Part shown: piece after piece, positions 8,272 to 17,555 of the stretch
How the letters are laid out: every line of letters starts with the position of its first letter
Numbering within the stretch: position 1 is the first letter of the stretch
DNA from: Paenibacillus sp. FSL R7-0273
Lineage (GTDB): Bacteria > Bacillota > Bacilli > Paenibacillales > Paenibacillaceae
NCBI RefSeq assembly: GCF_000758625.1
Contig: NZ_CP009283.1
Span: 3,421,501-3,485,500 of the forward strand
Length of the DNA stretch: 64,000 nt
Direction of reading: 5' to 3'
Notes under the pieces: model-generated
What the model saw: the letters and a program-made list of their open reading frames with translations, nothing else
Database searches by the model: none
What the model was told of the DNA's origin: nothing
Program-made: the position numbers and the translations under genes

Positions 8272-9036
8272 ATGGAGCATATTAGTACAGGAATGATCAT
8301 TGTTTTGGTGGTGTGCGGCTTTCTGGCCGGATTTATTGATTCTGTAGTGGGCGGCGGAGGGCTGATCTCGATTCCGGCGCTGCTGTCGGCGGGTATACCG
8401 CTGCATCTGCTGCTTGGAACGAACAAGCTGGCAGGCACCATGTGCTCTTTTACCAGTACGGTCTCATTTATAAAATCAGGTAAAATTAACTTTCAGCTTA
8501 TCAGACTGTTAATACCCTTCTCTATCGCCGGGGCAGTCGCTGGCTCTTTTACTGTCCGGCAGGTGCCGTCGGAGTTTCTGAAGCCGCTGGTCATCGTGAT
8601 GCTGGTGGTGATTACGGTCTACACCTTGTTCAAAAAATCGTGGGGCGATGTGTCCACCTTCTCCGGCAGCAGCCGCAAAACACGGCTGACCGGCATGCTG
8701 GTCGCCCTGATCATCGGGTTTTATGACGGTTTTTTCGGACCGGGCACAGGATCGTTCCTGATCTTTGCCTTTCTGATGCTGGGCTTTGAGTTCGTGACAG
8801 CAGCCGGCAATGCCAAGGTGCTGAATTTCGCCAGCAATATCTCAAGTCTGCTTACGTTCATTGCACTGGGCTCGGTCAGCTATTCATACGGCCTGCTGCT
8901 GGGCGTGCCTATGGTTGCCGGGGCATTAATCGGTTCCAAATTCGCGATCCGCAAGGGGGCCGGGTATATCCGCCCGCTGTTCATTGCGGTAACGGTAATC
9001 TTGATCGGCAAGCAGATCTGGGATACGATGCATTAA
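8272..9036 (+). CDS. TauE/SafE (TSUP) family membrane transporter
   Basis: The protein has 254 residues from ATG 8272, placed 6 nt after GGAGG at 8261-8265; an upstream start at 8212 would overlap the Nudix gene. About eight hydrophobic segments are seen, with the family motifs GFLAGFIDSVVGGGGG-like near the N-terminus and GFYDGFFGPGTGSF in the second half. This two-fold repeat is characteristic of TauE/SafE (DUF81) proteins, thought to export sulfite or organosulfur anions. The ligand here is unknown. It lies between Nudix and GNAT genes on the same strand. Confidence 0.92.
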   Translation: MEHISTGMIIVLVVCGFLAGFIDSVVGGGGLISIPALLSAGIPLHLLLGTNKLAGTMCSFTSTVSFIKSGKINFQLIRLLIPFSIAGAVAGSFTVRQVPSEFLKPLVIVMLVVITVYTLFKKSWGDVSTFSGSSRKTRLTGMLVALIIGFYDGFFGPGTGSFLIFAFLMLGFEFVTAAGNAKVLNFASNISSLLTFIALGSVSYSYGLLLGVPMVAGALIGSKFAIRKGAGYIRPLFIAVTVILIGKQIWDTMH

Positions 9037-9059
9037 ACAGACGTAATCGAGGTGGAAGT

Positions 9060-9518
9060 ATGGATATCAGGCTCATTTCTAAGGAACAGGCATGGCAATT
9101 GAGGCATGAGGTGATGTGGCCGGAGCGTGAGCTGGATTATGTGAAGCTGGACGATGACGATGCGGGAGAGCATTACGGGCTGCTTGAGCAGGAGCGGCTA
9201 ATCTCCGCAGTGTCTTTATTTATTGAAGGCGATGAAGCACAGTTCCGCAAGTTCGCCACTCTGGAAGCAGAGCAGGGCAGAGGCTACGGCAGCAGGCTGC
9301 TGCAGCATGTGCTGGAGGAGGCGGAGTCGCGCGGAGTCCGGAGAATCTTTTGCAATGCACGGAGCAATAAAGCCGCTTTCTATCAAAAGTTTGGACTTGC
9401 TGTAACCGGGAAGTCGTTCAATAAGGGCGGTAAAGACTATATCATTATGGAGCGGTTCTTCGGACCAGCCGAAGCCGGAGCTGTAGACAGAAATGGAGCG
9501 AAGCAGACTAATGACTGA
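9060..9518 (+). CDS. GNAT-family acetyltransferase
   Basis: This 152-residue protein has a GNAT core: the central strands RKFATLEAEQGRGYGSRLL give the acetyl-CoA pyrophosphate-binding loop (QGRGYGS), and ARSNKAAFYQKFGL forms the C-terminal part of the fold. It probably acetylates a small molecule or peptide; the substrate is unknown. The start ATG 9060 follows GAGGTGG. Its stop codon overlaps the ATG of the alaX gene (ATGACTGA), implying translational coupling. Confidence 0.88.
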   Translation: MDIRLISKEQAWQLRHEVMWPERELDYVKLDDDDAGEHYGLLEQERLISAVSLFIEGDEAQFRKFATLEAEQGRGYGSRLLQHVLEEAESRGVRRIFCNARSNKAAFYQKFGLAVTGKSFNKGGKDYIIMERFFGPAEAGAVDRNGAKQTND

Positions 9519-10680
9519 TAAATTATATTATGAATCAGCTTATATACAGGATTGGGAGACAAGGGTCAGCCGGATTGAGGAAAAAGAAGACGGGCTGTAT
9601 CTCGTTCTGGAGCAGACAGCCTTCTATCCGCATGGTGGCGGGCAGCCGTGCGATACCGGAACCATCGGCGGCATTCCGGTGCTGGATGTCATACTTGAAG
9701 AGGGCGAAGTGTTCCACAAAGTGGCCAGCCTTCCGGGAGGCGCTGAAGTCAGCTGTACAATCGACTGGGAGCGCAGATTCGATCACATGCAGCAGCACAG
9801 CGGCCAGCATCTGCTGTCAGCAGTGTTCCGTGAGCTGTGCGAAGCGGTGACGGTAAGCTTCCACCTCGGAACCGATTATGCGACGATCGATGTTGAGCTG
9901 ACAGAGCTGTCACCGGCCCGGATGCTGGAGGTGGAGGCTGAGGTTAACCGGCAGATTGTTCTGAACCGCAGCATCACCAGCTATTTCGTGAGCGGGGAAG
10001 AGCTTGCCCGCCTGCCGCTGGTGAAGCAGCCTACAGTAACCGAGAATATCCGGATCGTGGAGATCGAGGGCATTGAATATAATGCATGCGGCGGCACTCA
10101 CGTCCCTTCAACCGGAGCGATCGGAATGATCAAGCTGCTGAGAGCGGACAAGCAGAAGGGTAACATCCGGGTGACGTTTAAATGCGGCGGCCGCGCACTG
10201 GCCGAGTTCAATGATAATGTGCGTATTCTGAGCGCCTTGTCCGCCAAATTCAATACCGGCAAGGACGAGATTATGGACCGGATTGAAAAAATGGAGCAGG
10301 AGCAAAAGCAGCTTCAGGCCGAGCTTACAGCGCTAAAAGAGCTGAATGACGGCTATGCAGCAAATGAGCTGCTGGCGGCACAGGAGGAAGGCAGCCGGAT
10401 CATCGCGCAGACTTATGAACAGAAATCACTTAAGGATCTGCAGAGCCTCGCTGCTAAGCTGACTGCCTTGACCGATCTGCCGGTCCTGCTGCTGTCAGCG
10501 GCTGAGAATAAGCTGGTGTTCGCCCAGAGCGGAAATGCCGGGCTGTCCTGCGGAGCGTTCTTTAAGGAGCACCTCAGCGGCTTCGGCGGCAAAGGCGGCG
10601 GCAGCGACAAGCTGGCCCAGGCCGGCTTTACGGACTATGGGCAAGCCCTGGCGTTTTATGAATTTGTAAAACAGCAGTAA
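9511..10680 (+). CDS. Alanyl-tRNA editing protein (AlaX-type, with DHHA1 domain)
   Basis: This 389-residue trans-editing factor resembles the AlaRS editing domain: zinc ligands in HSGQH (near residue 92) and CGGTH (near residue 194), then a coiled-coil stretch (residues 250-290) and a C-terminal DHHA1-type domain rich in glycine (GGKGGGSDKLAQAG). It hydrolyses Ser-tRNA(Ala) or Gly-tRNA(Ala) to keep translation accurate. ATG 9511 overlaps the GNAT stop by four bases, so it is preferred over ATG 9493. It is the last gene of the Nudix/TauE/GNAT/AlaX cluster and is followed by a terminator. Confidence 0.92.
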   Translation: MTDKLYYESAYIQDWETRVSRIEEKEDGLYLVLEQTAFYPHGGGQPCDTGTIGGIPVLDVILEEGEVFHKVASLPGGAEVSCTIDWERRFDHMQQHSGQHLLSAVFRELCEAVTVSFHLGTDYATIDVELTELSPARMLEVEAEVNRQIVLNRSITSYFVSGEELARLPLVKQPTVTENIRIVEIEGIEYNACGGTHVPSTGAIGMIKLLRADKQKGNIRVTFKCGGRALAEFNDNVRILSALSAKFNTGKDEIMDRIEKMEQEQKQLQAELTALKELNDGYAANELLAAQEEGSRIIAQTYEQKSLKDLQSLAAKLTALTDLPVLLLSAAENKLVFAQSGNAGLSCGAFFKEHLSGFGGKGGGSDKLAQAGFTDYGQALAFYEFVKQQ

Positions 10681-10685
10681 TACAC

Positions 10686-10748
10686 AAAACCTGTCCTAGG
10701 AAGGGATGGTCTGAATGGCTTATCCATTTTCCTTGGCAGGTTTTTTAG
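10686..10748. terminator. Terminator between convergent alaX and bstA-like genes
   Basis: AAAACCTGTCCTAGGAAG pairs imperfectly with CTTGGCAGGTTTTTT around a 25-nt loop. It has A and T runs at both ends, so it can serve both strands. Confidence 0.75.
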
Positions 10749-10764
10749 TTGTATTGGGATTGTT

Positions 10765-11289
10765 TTACCAGCCCAGGCGGCTGTACAGCGAGGTAATATG
10801 GGCAAGATGATGCTTGCCGTGCCAGGCATAAATGCCGATGTTTCTGCCTAATGAAACTACGCCGGATTCCGGATGGATAAAGGTCTTTTCCAGATCGGCA
10901 GGAGTCAGTTCATGCAAAACGGTAACCCAGCGCTGATGCAGATTTTCGATGAGCAAAAGGGATGGCTCAACCGGCAAAGCATAATCCGGCAGCCCGGCCC
11001 ATTCTGCCTCGTCATAGGGCTTAATTACCGGCTGGTTCTCAGTAAGCGCCAGTTTAAAGCGTACATAAGCATTCATGTGACTATCTGCAATATGGTGGAC
11101 AACCTGCCGCACCGACCATCCGCCCGGACGATAGGCGGTATCCAGCTGTTCATTGTTCAACTCTTTTACGGCCTCCCGCAATTGTCCCGGTAATTCTTCA
11201 ATTTCCTTGATCCACGCGGTGGTAACACCAGCGGTAATCTCACCGGCATGCTCAAACGGGCCAATCGGGTATCTCAAATTCGTCTCCAT
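10765..11289 (-). CDS. DinB-superfamily metal protein, BstA/YfiT-like
   Basis: The protein has 174 residues from the ATG at 11289 (TTG at 11295 is also open), with a G-rich ribosome binding site. It matches the YfiT/BstA branch of the DinB four-helix family: VRQVVHHIADSHMNAYVRFKLALTE in the first half and WHGKHHLAHI near the C-terminus supply the three metal-binding histidines. YfiT of B. subtilis is proposed to be a bacillithiol S-transferase (BstA) acting in detoxification, and that role is a reasonable transfer here. It stands alone, convergent with alaX and divergent from the ABC permease. Confidence 0.85.
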   Translation of the reverse strand: METNLRYPIGPFEHAGEITAGVTTAWIKEIEELPGQLREAVKELNNEQLDTAYRPGGWSVRQVVHHIADSHMNAYVRFKLALTENQPVIKPYDEAEWAGLPDYALPVEPSLLLIENLHQRWVTVLHELTPADLEKTFIHPESGVVSLGRNIGIYAWHGKHHLAHITSLYSRLGW

Positions 11290-11373
11290 AGTCAAAATCC
11301 CCCCCAGTTAAGGATTATTTAATAACTTCCCCATTATAATCACTTCAGAGGATATGAGAAAGGGGAACGAAAA

Positions 11374-13725
11374 GTGTTTCTGAACATTCTGAAAAAGGAT
11401 CTGCGCCGCAAAAAAACGATGAACCTCGTACTGCTCGTGTTAATCACACTGGCTACAGCCCTAATTGCCAGCGGAACGAACCTGACGTATACCACCACAT
11501 CAGCCATCGGGTATTTCATCGACAAGAGCAGGGTAGCAGACCATAATGTCACTATTCCCGACACTCCGGAGAACAGGCAGAAGATCAGTGACTGGTCCGC
11601 CGGCCAGTCTATTATTGCAGAAGTAGTCGAGGAGCTGCAGATTGGGGTGACCAGCCGGGAGGTTTCACTGCCCGCAGGCCGCAAAGGCTTTTCGAGCAGC
11701 CTAGTGCTTACACTGGCAACGGTTCCTGACAAGGTGAATCTTATTTATGATCATGAGGACCAGCGTTTTACATTAAAGGAGGGCGAAATCGGCATACCGG
11801 TAAGCATCAAAAATGCAACCGGGATGGAGCTAGGTGACAGCATCAGGATTGATTTTGACGGCATCTCCAAAATCTTTAAGCTTACGCACATCTTTAAGGA
11901 TGCCTACATGGGCGCCGATCTGCTGGGGCTGAAGCGGCTGGTCATCTCTCAGCAGGATTTTGCAGACATTAAAGATGCGTTGCCAGAAGAGGCGGTGATG
12001 GTGCAGTACAGTTTTGTGGCTGCTGCAGGAGTCGAGTCTGCGGCGGTTACGGCAGCTTTTGCTAAACAAGATCTGGCCGCTAACGTTCAGATTGACAAAG
12101 GTGTGGTGCGGATGTCATACATGACAGACCAGATTATTTCCGCCATGCTATTTGTGATCAGCCTGTTTCTGATCTTCATTGCCTTTATGACGCTTAGATT
12201 TACGATTGTATCCACGCTGCAGGATGAATACAGGGAGATAGGCGTAATGAAAGCCATTGGCTTCAAGAACGGGCCGGTCAAAAGGCTTTATCTGGCTAAA
12301 TATTTAGGGCTTGCTGTTACAGGCGGAACCTTTGGGTTATTGGCCAGTTTTCCGCTGACCGCTCTGATGTCCCGCAAAACCTCAGAATATATTATCCTGC
12401 CCGGGGGCATAGCCAACATAGTGATTTCTATAACCAGTGCTATTGCCGTTATTTTGCTGACCCTGCTGTTCTGCCTCTTGTGCATGCGTACAATCAATAA
12501 AGCCTCAGCTATCGACGCGATCAGACAGGGGCATACCGGAGAAAGGTTCCAGCCTTCCCGCAGCATTCATCTTCACCGCAGCAAGCGGCTTCATCCGATG
12601 CTCTTTCTGGCGCTGAGTGATATTCTGAGCCGGCTAAAAAGCTATACCACGCTAATCCTTACCTTTATATTAAGCACAGCCATTATCATCATTCCAATAA
12701 ATCTGACCAATACGATCCTAACGCCGAAATTTATTAGCTATCTGGGGACAACGGAAGCTGATTTCTATACCAAATCGGTTGTTGCTGAAAAGCCGCTGGA
12801 TGAGATCCGCGGGGAACTGGTGAGGGTTGAACAGGAGTTTAAGGAGCGGCAGTTTGATGTGAAGCTCTCACTGGAGTATACGATTTTGACTAAGTACATC
12901 TCAGAAGACGGTGAGAGTAACAGAAGTATTACCGGAACCAAAAACGAGCCTATGTCAGAGCTGGAGTTCTTGCAGGGATCTGCTCCTAAGCTGGCCAATG
13001 AGATTGCGATTACCAGCATTATGTCTGAGGTCTATGATAAAGGGCTTGGGGATTATATTACATTCGAAATAGACGGGCAGCAGCATTCGTTTCTGATTAC
13101 CGGGATTTTTCAGGCTATCTCTAATGAAGGCTACATGGTACGGCTGGCTGAACAATTTAATCCGCAAATGACAATGTCCTATATGATAACCGGCATGATT
13201 CATGCAGCAGACAAGGATAAAGCTGCAATCACCGCAGAGATGAAGCAGGTGTTCAGTAAGTATGAAATAAAGACTGCCGATGAAATGCTGGCTGAAATTA
13301 TAGGCGGCTTCGTCGGACAATTGAAAAGCGTCATCAGCCTGCTGACGGTCATTGTGTGTCTGATTATCTTTTTTATTACCAGCTTGTTTGTGCGACTGCT
13401 TATCAGCAAGGAGATTCAGGGCATTGCGGTTATGAAAAGCCTTGGCTTTACAGACGGGCTGATCCGGCTGTGGCAGGTGCTGCGGATTATGATTCTCCTG
13501 ACAGGCTCGCTGATTATAGGGGTGCTGGGAGCCAATATTCTCGGAGAACGGCTGTTTGGCTTCGTCTTCCGGATGTTTGGGCTTACCGAGCTTCACTTTC
13601 AGATTATGCCGCTGCAGGTTTACGTGCTGTATCCGCTGATCATTCTCGCTGTTGTTGTAATAGCGGTATATACGAGCTGCGGACAAATCAAAAGAATTCA
13701 TGTCTGGAATATGAATAAAGAATAA
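11374..13725 (+). CDS. ABC transporter permease with two FtsX-type domains
   Basis: The protein has 783 residues. A first transmembrane helix (17-38) is followed by a large extracytoplasmic region, then an FtsX-like three-helix block (residues 252-380). A central segment follows with another membrane helix (about 425-447), a second extracytoplasmic domain, and a second FtsX-like block (650-780). This is the MacB/LolC/BceB-style layout used for lipoprotein, antibiotic or envelope-stress transport. The start is GTG 11374 behind AGGGGAA. It is followed after 16 bp by its ATPase and then by a two-component system, so a peptide-antibiotic sensing or efflux module is likely (inference). Confidence 0.9.
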   Translation: MFLNILKKDLRRKKTMNLVLLVLITLATALIASGTNLTYTTTSAIGYFIDKSRVADHNVTIPDTPENRQKISDWSAGQSIIAEVVEELQIGVTSREVSLPAGRKGFSSSLVLTLATVPDKVNLIYDHEDQRFTLKEGEIGIPVSIKNATGMELGDSIRIDFDGISKIFKLTHIFKDAYMGADLLGLKRLVISQQDFADIKDALPEEAVMVQYSFVAAAGVESAAVTAAFAKQDLAANVQIDKGVVRMSYMTDQIISAMLFVISLFLIFIAFMTLRFTIVSTLQDEYREIGVMKAIGFKNGPVKRLYLAKYLGLAVTGGTFGLLASFPLTALMSRKTSEYIILPGGIANIVISITSAIAVILLTLLFCLLCMRTINKASAIDAIRQGHTGERFQPSRSIHLHRSKRLHPMLFLALSDILSRLKSYTTLILTFILSTAIIIIPINLTNTILTPKFISYLGTTEADFYTKSVVAEKPLDEIRGELVRVEQEFKERQFDVKLSLEYTILTKYISEDGESNRSITGTKNEPMSELEFLQGSAPKLANEIAITSIMSEVYDKGLGDYITFEIDGQQHSFLITGIFQAISNEGYMVRLAEQFNPQMTMSYMITGMIHAADKDKAAITAEMKQVFSKYEIKTADEMLAEIIGGFVGQLKSVISLLTVIVCLIIFFITSLFVRLLISKEIQGIAVMKSLGFTDGLIRLWQVLRIMILLTGSLIIGVLGANILGERLFGFVFRMFGLTELHFQIMPLQVYVLYPLIILAVVVIAVYTSCGQIKRIHVWNMNKE

Positions 13726-13741
13726 TCAGGGGGAATGAAGG

Positions 13742-14518
13742 ATGAGTACTGTGCTTGAGGTTACGAATCTGTGCAAGACCTATATTGTGAACAAAAGCCA
13801 GCATAACGTGCTGCGGAATATCAATTTCACATTGCATGAAGGGGAGTTTGTGTCTATTATGGGCCCGTCGGGTTCCGGCAAATCTACACTGCTCTATACG
13901 GTTAGCGGGATGGACCGTCTCACGGCGGGAGAGGTGCTGTTTAACCGGAAGAAGCTGTCCGTGCTCTCGCAGAATGAGATGGCAGAGGTCAGGCTGCATG
14001 AGATGGGTTTTATTTTTCAGCAAATGTATATGCTAGGGAATCTGTCGGTCTATGATAATATCATATTATCGGGTTATCAGGCGATTAAGGGCAAAGGGGA
14101 TTCCCGCAGCCGCAGTGATATCAACGAATATGCCGACAAGCTGATGCGGAAGCTGGGGATCATCGAAATAGCCGGACATGATATTGCCGAGGTGTCGGGC
14201 GGACAGCTGCAGCGGGCCTGTATCTGCCGGGCCTTGATCAACGCTCCCAGAATGCTGTTCGCCGATGAGCCGACCGGAGCCCTGAACTCCAAAGCCGCCA
14301 AGGAAGTGATGGAGGAGCTGTGCCGGATCAACAGGGAAGGTACGACGATCATGATCGTTACCCATGATGTGAAGGTAGCTGCACAGACCGATAAGGTGCT
14401 CTATATGGTGGACGGCAACATCCAGGGCGAGCTGAAGCTTGGCAAATCCGCTGAGGCGGAGGGTATCAGGGAACGGGAGCGCCGGCTGAATGAGTGGCTG
14501 ATGGAACAGGGCTGGTAG
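13742..14518 (+). CDS. ABC transporter ATP-binding protein
   Basis: This 258-residue ATPase has Walker A GPSGSGKST (near residue 42), Q-loop FQQMYML, signature VSGGQLQRACI, Walker B RMLFADEP and the H-loop VTHD. The TGALNS segment after Walker B is typical of the MacB/LolD/BceA branch that works with FtsX-type permeases. It drives the permease encoded 16 bp upstream. The response regulator begins 67 bp downstream on the same strand. Starts at ATG 13742 with a GGGGGAATGAAGG ribosome binding region. Confidence 0.94.
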   Translation: MSTVLEVTNLCKTYIVNKSQHNVLRNINFTLHEGEFVSIMGPSGSGKSTLLYTVSGMDRLTAGEVLFNRKKLSVLSQNEMAEVRLHEMGFIFQQMYMLGNLSVYDNIILSGYQAIKGKGDSRSRSDINEYADKLMRKLGIIEIAGHDIAEVSGGQLQRACICRALINAPRMLFADEPTGALNSKAAKEVMEELCRINREGTTIMIVTHDVKVAAQTDKVLYMVDGNIQGELKLGKSAEAEGIRERERRLNEWLMEQGW

Positions 14519-14585
14519 GCGGTGGAAGTGATAAAGGCTGATTGCCGCCCTGCCCTATAAAGTGAAGGATACAGGAGGGATGGCA

Positions 14586-15266
14586 TTGGCTGATATTTTG
14601 GTCATTGAGGATAATCTGGAGCTGTCTGCGGTTATACGGGATTTTCTGGAGGCGGAGGGCTACTCTGTAGCTTCTGCTTCCAGTGCCGAAGAAGGACTGG
14701 AGCTCCTGGACAGCCAGGCGGTAAAGCTGCTGCTGCTCGATATTATGCTGCCCGGGATTGACGGCTTTGCTGTGTGCAGGCTGGCCAGGGAAAAATTCAA
14801 TCTGCCGATTCTGATCATGAGTGCCCGGCACGGGGATGACAACAAGATTATCGGGCTGGAGCTGGGGGCGGACGATTATCTGGAAAAGCCGTTTACCATT
14901 CAGCTGCTGATTGCCAAGGTAAAAGCGCATATGCGCCGGAGCTATGAGATGAATGACAACAGGCAGCTGCTGACGGACGGCAACCTGCTGGTCAACCGCT
15001 CGTCCATGCAGGTGTTTCTCTCCGAAGCTCCGGTGTCCGTGACGATGAAGGAATATGAGCTGCTGGTGCTGCTGCTGAATAACCGGGGCAAGGCGCTGCG
15101 CAAGGAGTGGCTGTTCCAGCAGGTGTGGGGTGCGGACAGCTTCAGTGAGCCGTCAACCCTTACTGTACATATTAACAAGCTGCGCGAAAAGATTGAGCTT
15201 AATCCGAAGCAGCCGAAACGGATCGTAACGGTGTGGGGAGTGGGCTACAAGTATGAAGCGGTTTGA
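14586..15266 (+). CDS. OmpR-family response regulator
   Basis: The protein has 226 residues from TTG 14586; GGAGG at 14573-14577 is 8 nt away, whereas the ATG at 14580 is too close to it. The receiver domain has the acidic pair in VIEDN, phospho-acceptor Asp52 (LLLDIMLPG), conserved Ser/Thr in IMSAR and Lys in EKPF. A winged-helix DNA-binding domain follows (TVHINKLREKIE, VWGVGYKYE). It should be phosphorylated by the kinase gene that overlaps its 3' end by 14 nt, and it probably controls the upstream ABC genes, as in resistance modules of this layout (inference). Confidence 0.94.
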   Translation: MADILVIEDNLELSAVIRDFLEAEGYSVASASSAEEGLELLDSQAVKLLLLDIMLPGIDGFAVCRLAREKFNLPILIMSARHGDDNKIIGLELGADDYLEKPFTIQLLIAKVKAHMRRSYEMNDNRQLLTDGNLLVNRSSMQVFLSEAPVSVTMKEYELLVLLLNNRGKALRKEWLFQQVWGADSFSEPSTLTVHINKLREKIELNPKQPKRIVTVWGVGYKYEAV

Positions 15267-16533
15267 CCGGCTGATTCTCTGGACGATAAGTATCGGAATT
15301 GCAGTGATTGCCCTGTTTGCCGCCTATGGCTTCAGGCTTGCAGGCGATTTAGGAGATAAAACATACCGGATTGAGGTTAACCGGATTACCCGTGAGATCA
15401 GTGACGGACGTGAGCCGGATGAACTTAAGCTGGAGGAATACACTCATGTGCGCAATGCTGCCTGGCTGGAGTGGAATGCGGAGCCGGAGGCCGTGCGAAG
15501 ATTTTTTGACGGTACAGGTGTGCAGAACAATGCTGAGTATACGGTTAAGCCTATTTTCCATGGGGAGGAGCCTGCGGGTTATTTGAGGCTGGAGTATGTA
15601 TCCGGCACAAGCCGTTCGCCGCTGCTGCTGCTGACGGTAATGCTGCTTGGTGCAGTGCTTGCGGCCATATCCAGCCTGCTGCTGTACATCCGCAGGCAGA
15701 TCATCAGGCCGTTCCATACGATCGAGGAGCTTCCTTATGCATTGTCCAAAGGCAAGCTGACCCAGGATATGAAGGAGAGCAAAAGCCGGTTTTTCGGCAG
15801 GTTTATTTGGGGCCTTAATCTGCTGCGCGAGACACTGGACCGGCAGAAGCAGACCAACCTGCGGCTGGAAAAAGACCGCCAGACCCTGATTGCCTCCCTG
15901 TCTCATGAGCTCAAAACACCGGTCGCGGCGATTAAGCTATACTCCAGTGCGCTGGCGGAGGGACTCTACGACAACGAAGATAAGCGCAGGGCATCCGCCG
16001 GTCTGATCGGCCAAAAGGCTGCACAGATTGAGGAGATGATCAGCAGCATCATCGCCGCATCCGTATCCTCCTTGCAGGAGACAGAGGTGCACGTAGCGGA
16101 ATTTTACCTGAAAGAATGGATCAGGCGGGTGGTGGAGCATTATAAGGAACGCCTTGCTTTGCTGAAAATTCCATTTGAAGTGGCTGTACCTGAAGACAAG
16201 CTGCTGCTAGGTGATCCGGACAAGCTGCTGGAGGTTATGGACAACCTGCTGGAGAACGCGATCAAGTACGGCGACGGTTCCCTGATCAGAATCAGCTTCC
16301 GGGAAGAGGATTACCGCCAGCTGATCATCATTGAGAACACCGGCAAGCCTGTTCCGGCTACCGAGCTGCCGCATATCTTCGCCAGCTTTTGGCGCGGCTC
16401 GAACAGCGCCGGCAGGCAGGGCAATGGCCTGGGCCTGTTCATCTGCCGCCAGCTTATGCGCAAAATGGACGGGGACATTTATGGCGAGGCTTATGATGAG
16501 GGGATGCGGTTTGTGCTGGTGCTTCGGTATTGA
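15253..16533 (+). CDS. Sensor histidine kinase
   Basis: This 426-residue membrane kinase has a first membrane helix at about residues 8-28, an extracytoplasmic sensor of roughly 85-90 residues and a second helix at about 119-143. A HAMP-like linker and HisKA domain follow, with phospho-acceptor His218 in SLSHELKTP, then an HATPase domain with N box DNLLENAIKYG and G box GNGLGLF. The sizeable external domain differs from the short-loop BceS type, so it may sense a ligand directly. The start overlaps the response regulator by 14 nt. The substrate of the linked transporter is unknown. Confidence 0.93.
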   Translation: MKRFDRLILWTISIGIAVIALFAAYGFRLAGDLGDKTYRIEVNRITREISDGREPDELKLEEYTHVRNAAWLEWNAEPEAVRRFFDGTGVQNNAEYTVKPIFHGEEPAGYLRLEYVSGTSRSPLLLLTVMLLGAVLAAISSLLLYIRRQIIRPFHTIEELPYALSKGKLTQDMKESKSRFFGRFIWGLNLLRETLDRQKQTNLRLEKDRQTLIASLSHELKTPVAAIKLYSSALAEGLYDNEDKRRASAGLIGQKAAQIEEMISSIIAASVSSLQETEVHVAEFYLKEWIRRVVEHYKERLALLKIPFEVAVPEDKLLLGDPDKLLEVMDNLLENAIKYGDGSLIRISFREEDYRQLIIIENTGKPVPATELPHIFASFWRGSNSAGRQGNGLGLFICRQLMRKMDGDIYGEAYDEGMRFVLVLRY

Positions 16534-16567
16534 GTAGGTGAATGATTAAGATACATAATGGTATGAG

Positions 16568-16602
16568 GAGCAGCTTGCATGTCCGGGGGCTGCTCTATTT
16601 AA
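16568..16602 (+). terminator. Terminator after histidine kinase
   Basis: GAGCAGC (16568-16574) pairs with GCTGCTC (16589-16595) and is followed by TATTTAAATT. The T-run is weak. Confidence 0.6.
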
Positions 16603-16672
16603 ATTGAAGGAAATAAGGATACTTTTAACGAATAAGTATTAAATTAACTGGCTATGGACCAAGGAGGTTTAC

Positions 16673-17233
16673 ATGCCTTTTCCTTTTGATAGCATTACAG
16701 ATTTTATGTTTTTTGAAACAGAGCTGGGACAATCCGACGTTATACTAATTCCGGGAGGAAGTCATCCTCAGCTAATGAAGCAAGCGGCGTTGTTATACCA
16801 TGAGGGAATTGCCCCATTGATTTTACCTTCTGGGGGTGCCACTTCCCATGTAGAGACAACGGAGTGGGAATTCCTGCGAAACGTGGGCATGACGTCAGGT
16901 GTTCCTCCAGAAGCAATACTCAAAGAGGATAAAGCAACACATACCTTTGAAAATGCCCGTCTATCTTTGGAGGTTCTACATCGGCGGGGAATTCACCCTG
17001 AAAAAGTGGTTCTGGTCTGTAAAAACTATCATGCGCGAAGGGCGCTTTTAAGCTATCAATTTATTTTTCCTAAGGAGACTATATTCTATGTAAGTCCGGT
17101 AGTGGATAAGACAGGGATCACAAAAGACAACTGGTTCACGAATGAAGAAAACATAACCCGCGTTATGAATGAGCTGGAGAAGGTCGGGAAATATTTTAAA
17201 ACCGCAATATACCGTACCGGGGCAAATGTTTAA
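16673..17233 (+). CDS. YdcF/SanA-like DUF218 protein
   Basis: This 186-residue protein belongs to the DUF218 (YdcF/ElyC/SanA) family. DVILIPGGS near the N-terminus, LPSGGATSH, the ATHTFENA segment and VVLVCKNYHARRA form the usual Rossmann-like core with a conserved acidic/His cluster. The family is linked to envelope biogenesis or to nucleotide-cofactor binding, without an established reaction. There is no membrane segment, so a cytosolic location is likely. AAGGAGG lies 6 nt before ATG 16673. A small membrane protein gene follows. Confidence 0.88.
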   Translation: MPFPFDSITDFMFFETELGQSDVILIPGGSHPQLMKQAALLYHEGIAPLILPSGGATSHVETTEWEFLRNVGMTSGVPPEAILKEDKATHTFENARLSLEVLHRRGIHPEKVVLVCKNYHARRALLSYQFIFPKETIFYVSPVVDKTGITKDNWFTNEENITRVMNELEKVGKYFKTAIYRTGANV

Positions 17234-17287
17234 TAATAATATGAACTGTCTTTATAACAGCTGACAAGTGCAAATTATGAAAGGAAG

Positions 17288-17512
17288 TTGGATGTGGGAA
17301 ATGCAGTAAATAATCTGACGGAGGACAAAAAAGCAGAGTTAATAGATAAATATGGTCTTTCTGTTGAACCCGATCCTTCAAAAGACAATCTGTTTCAAGG
17401 TGACTTCGGCTTCACCATCCATCATCCAATATTAATTGCTGCAGTTGCAGTTATTGTTTTATTGGCGGCGGGTGTTCTGTTGTATTTCTGGTTTCAGAAA
17501 AGAAGGTTGTGA
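17288..17512 (+). CDS. Small protein with C-terminal membrane anchor
   Basis: The reading frame encodes 74 residues from TTG 17288; GTG 17294 (72 residues) is equally plausible since AAAGGAAG precedes both. A hydrophilic N-terminal half is followed by one strong transmembrane helix (LIAAVAVIVLLAAGVLLYFW) and a short basic tail (QKRRL), giving a tail-anchored topology with the N-terminus probably outside or in the cytosol. No family is recognised. It lies between the DUF218 and GNAT genes. Confidence 0.6.
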   Translation: MDVGNAVNNLTEDKKAELIDKYGLSVEPDPSKDNLFQGDFGFTIHHPILIAAVAVIVLLAAGVLLYFWFQKRRL

Positions 17513-17555
17513 AGGCTTTTATTGATAGTCAATGCAGGAACCTTGGAGGTGTATA

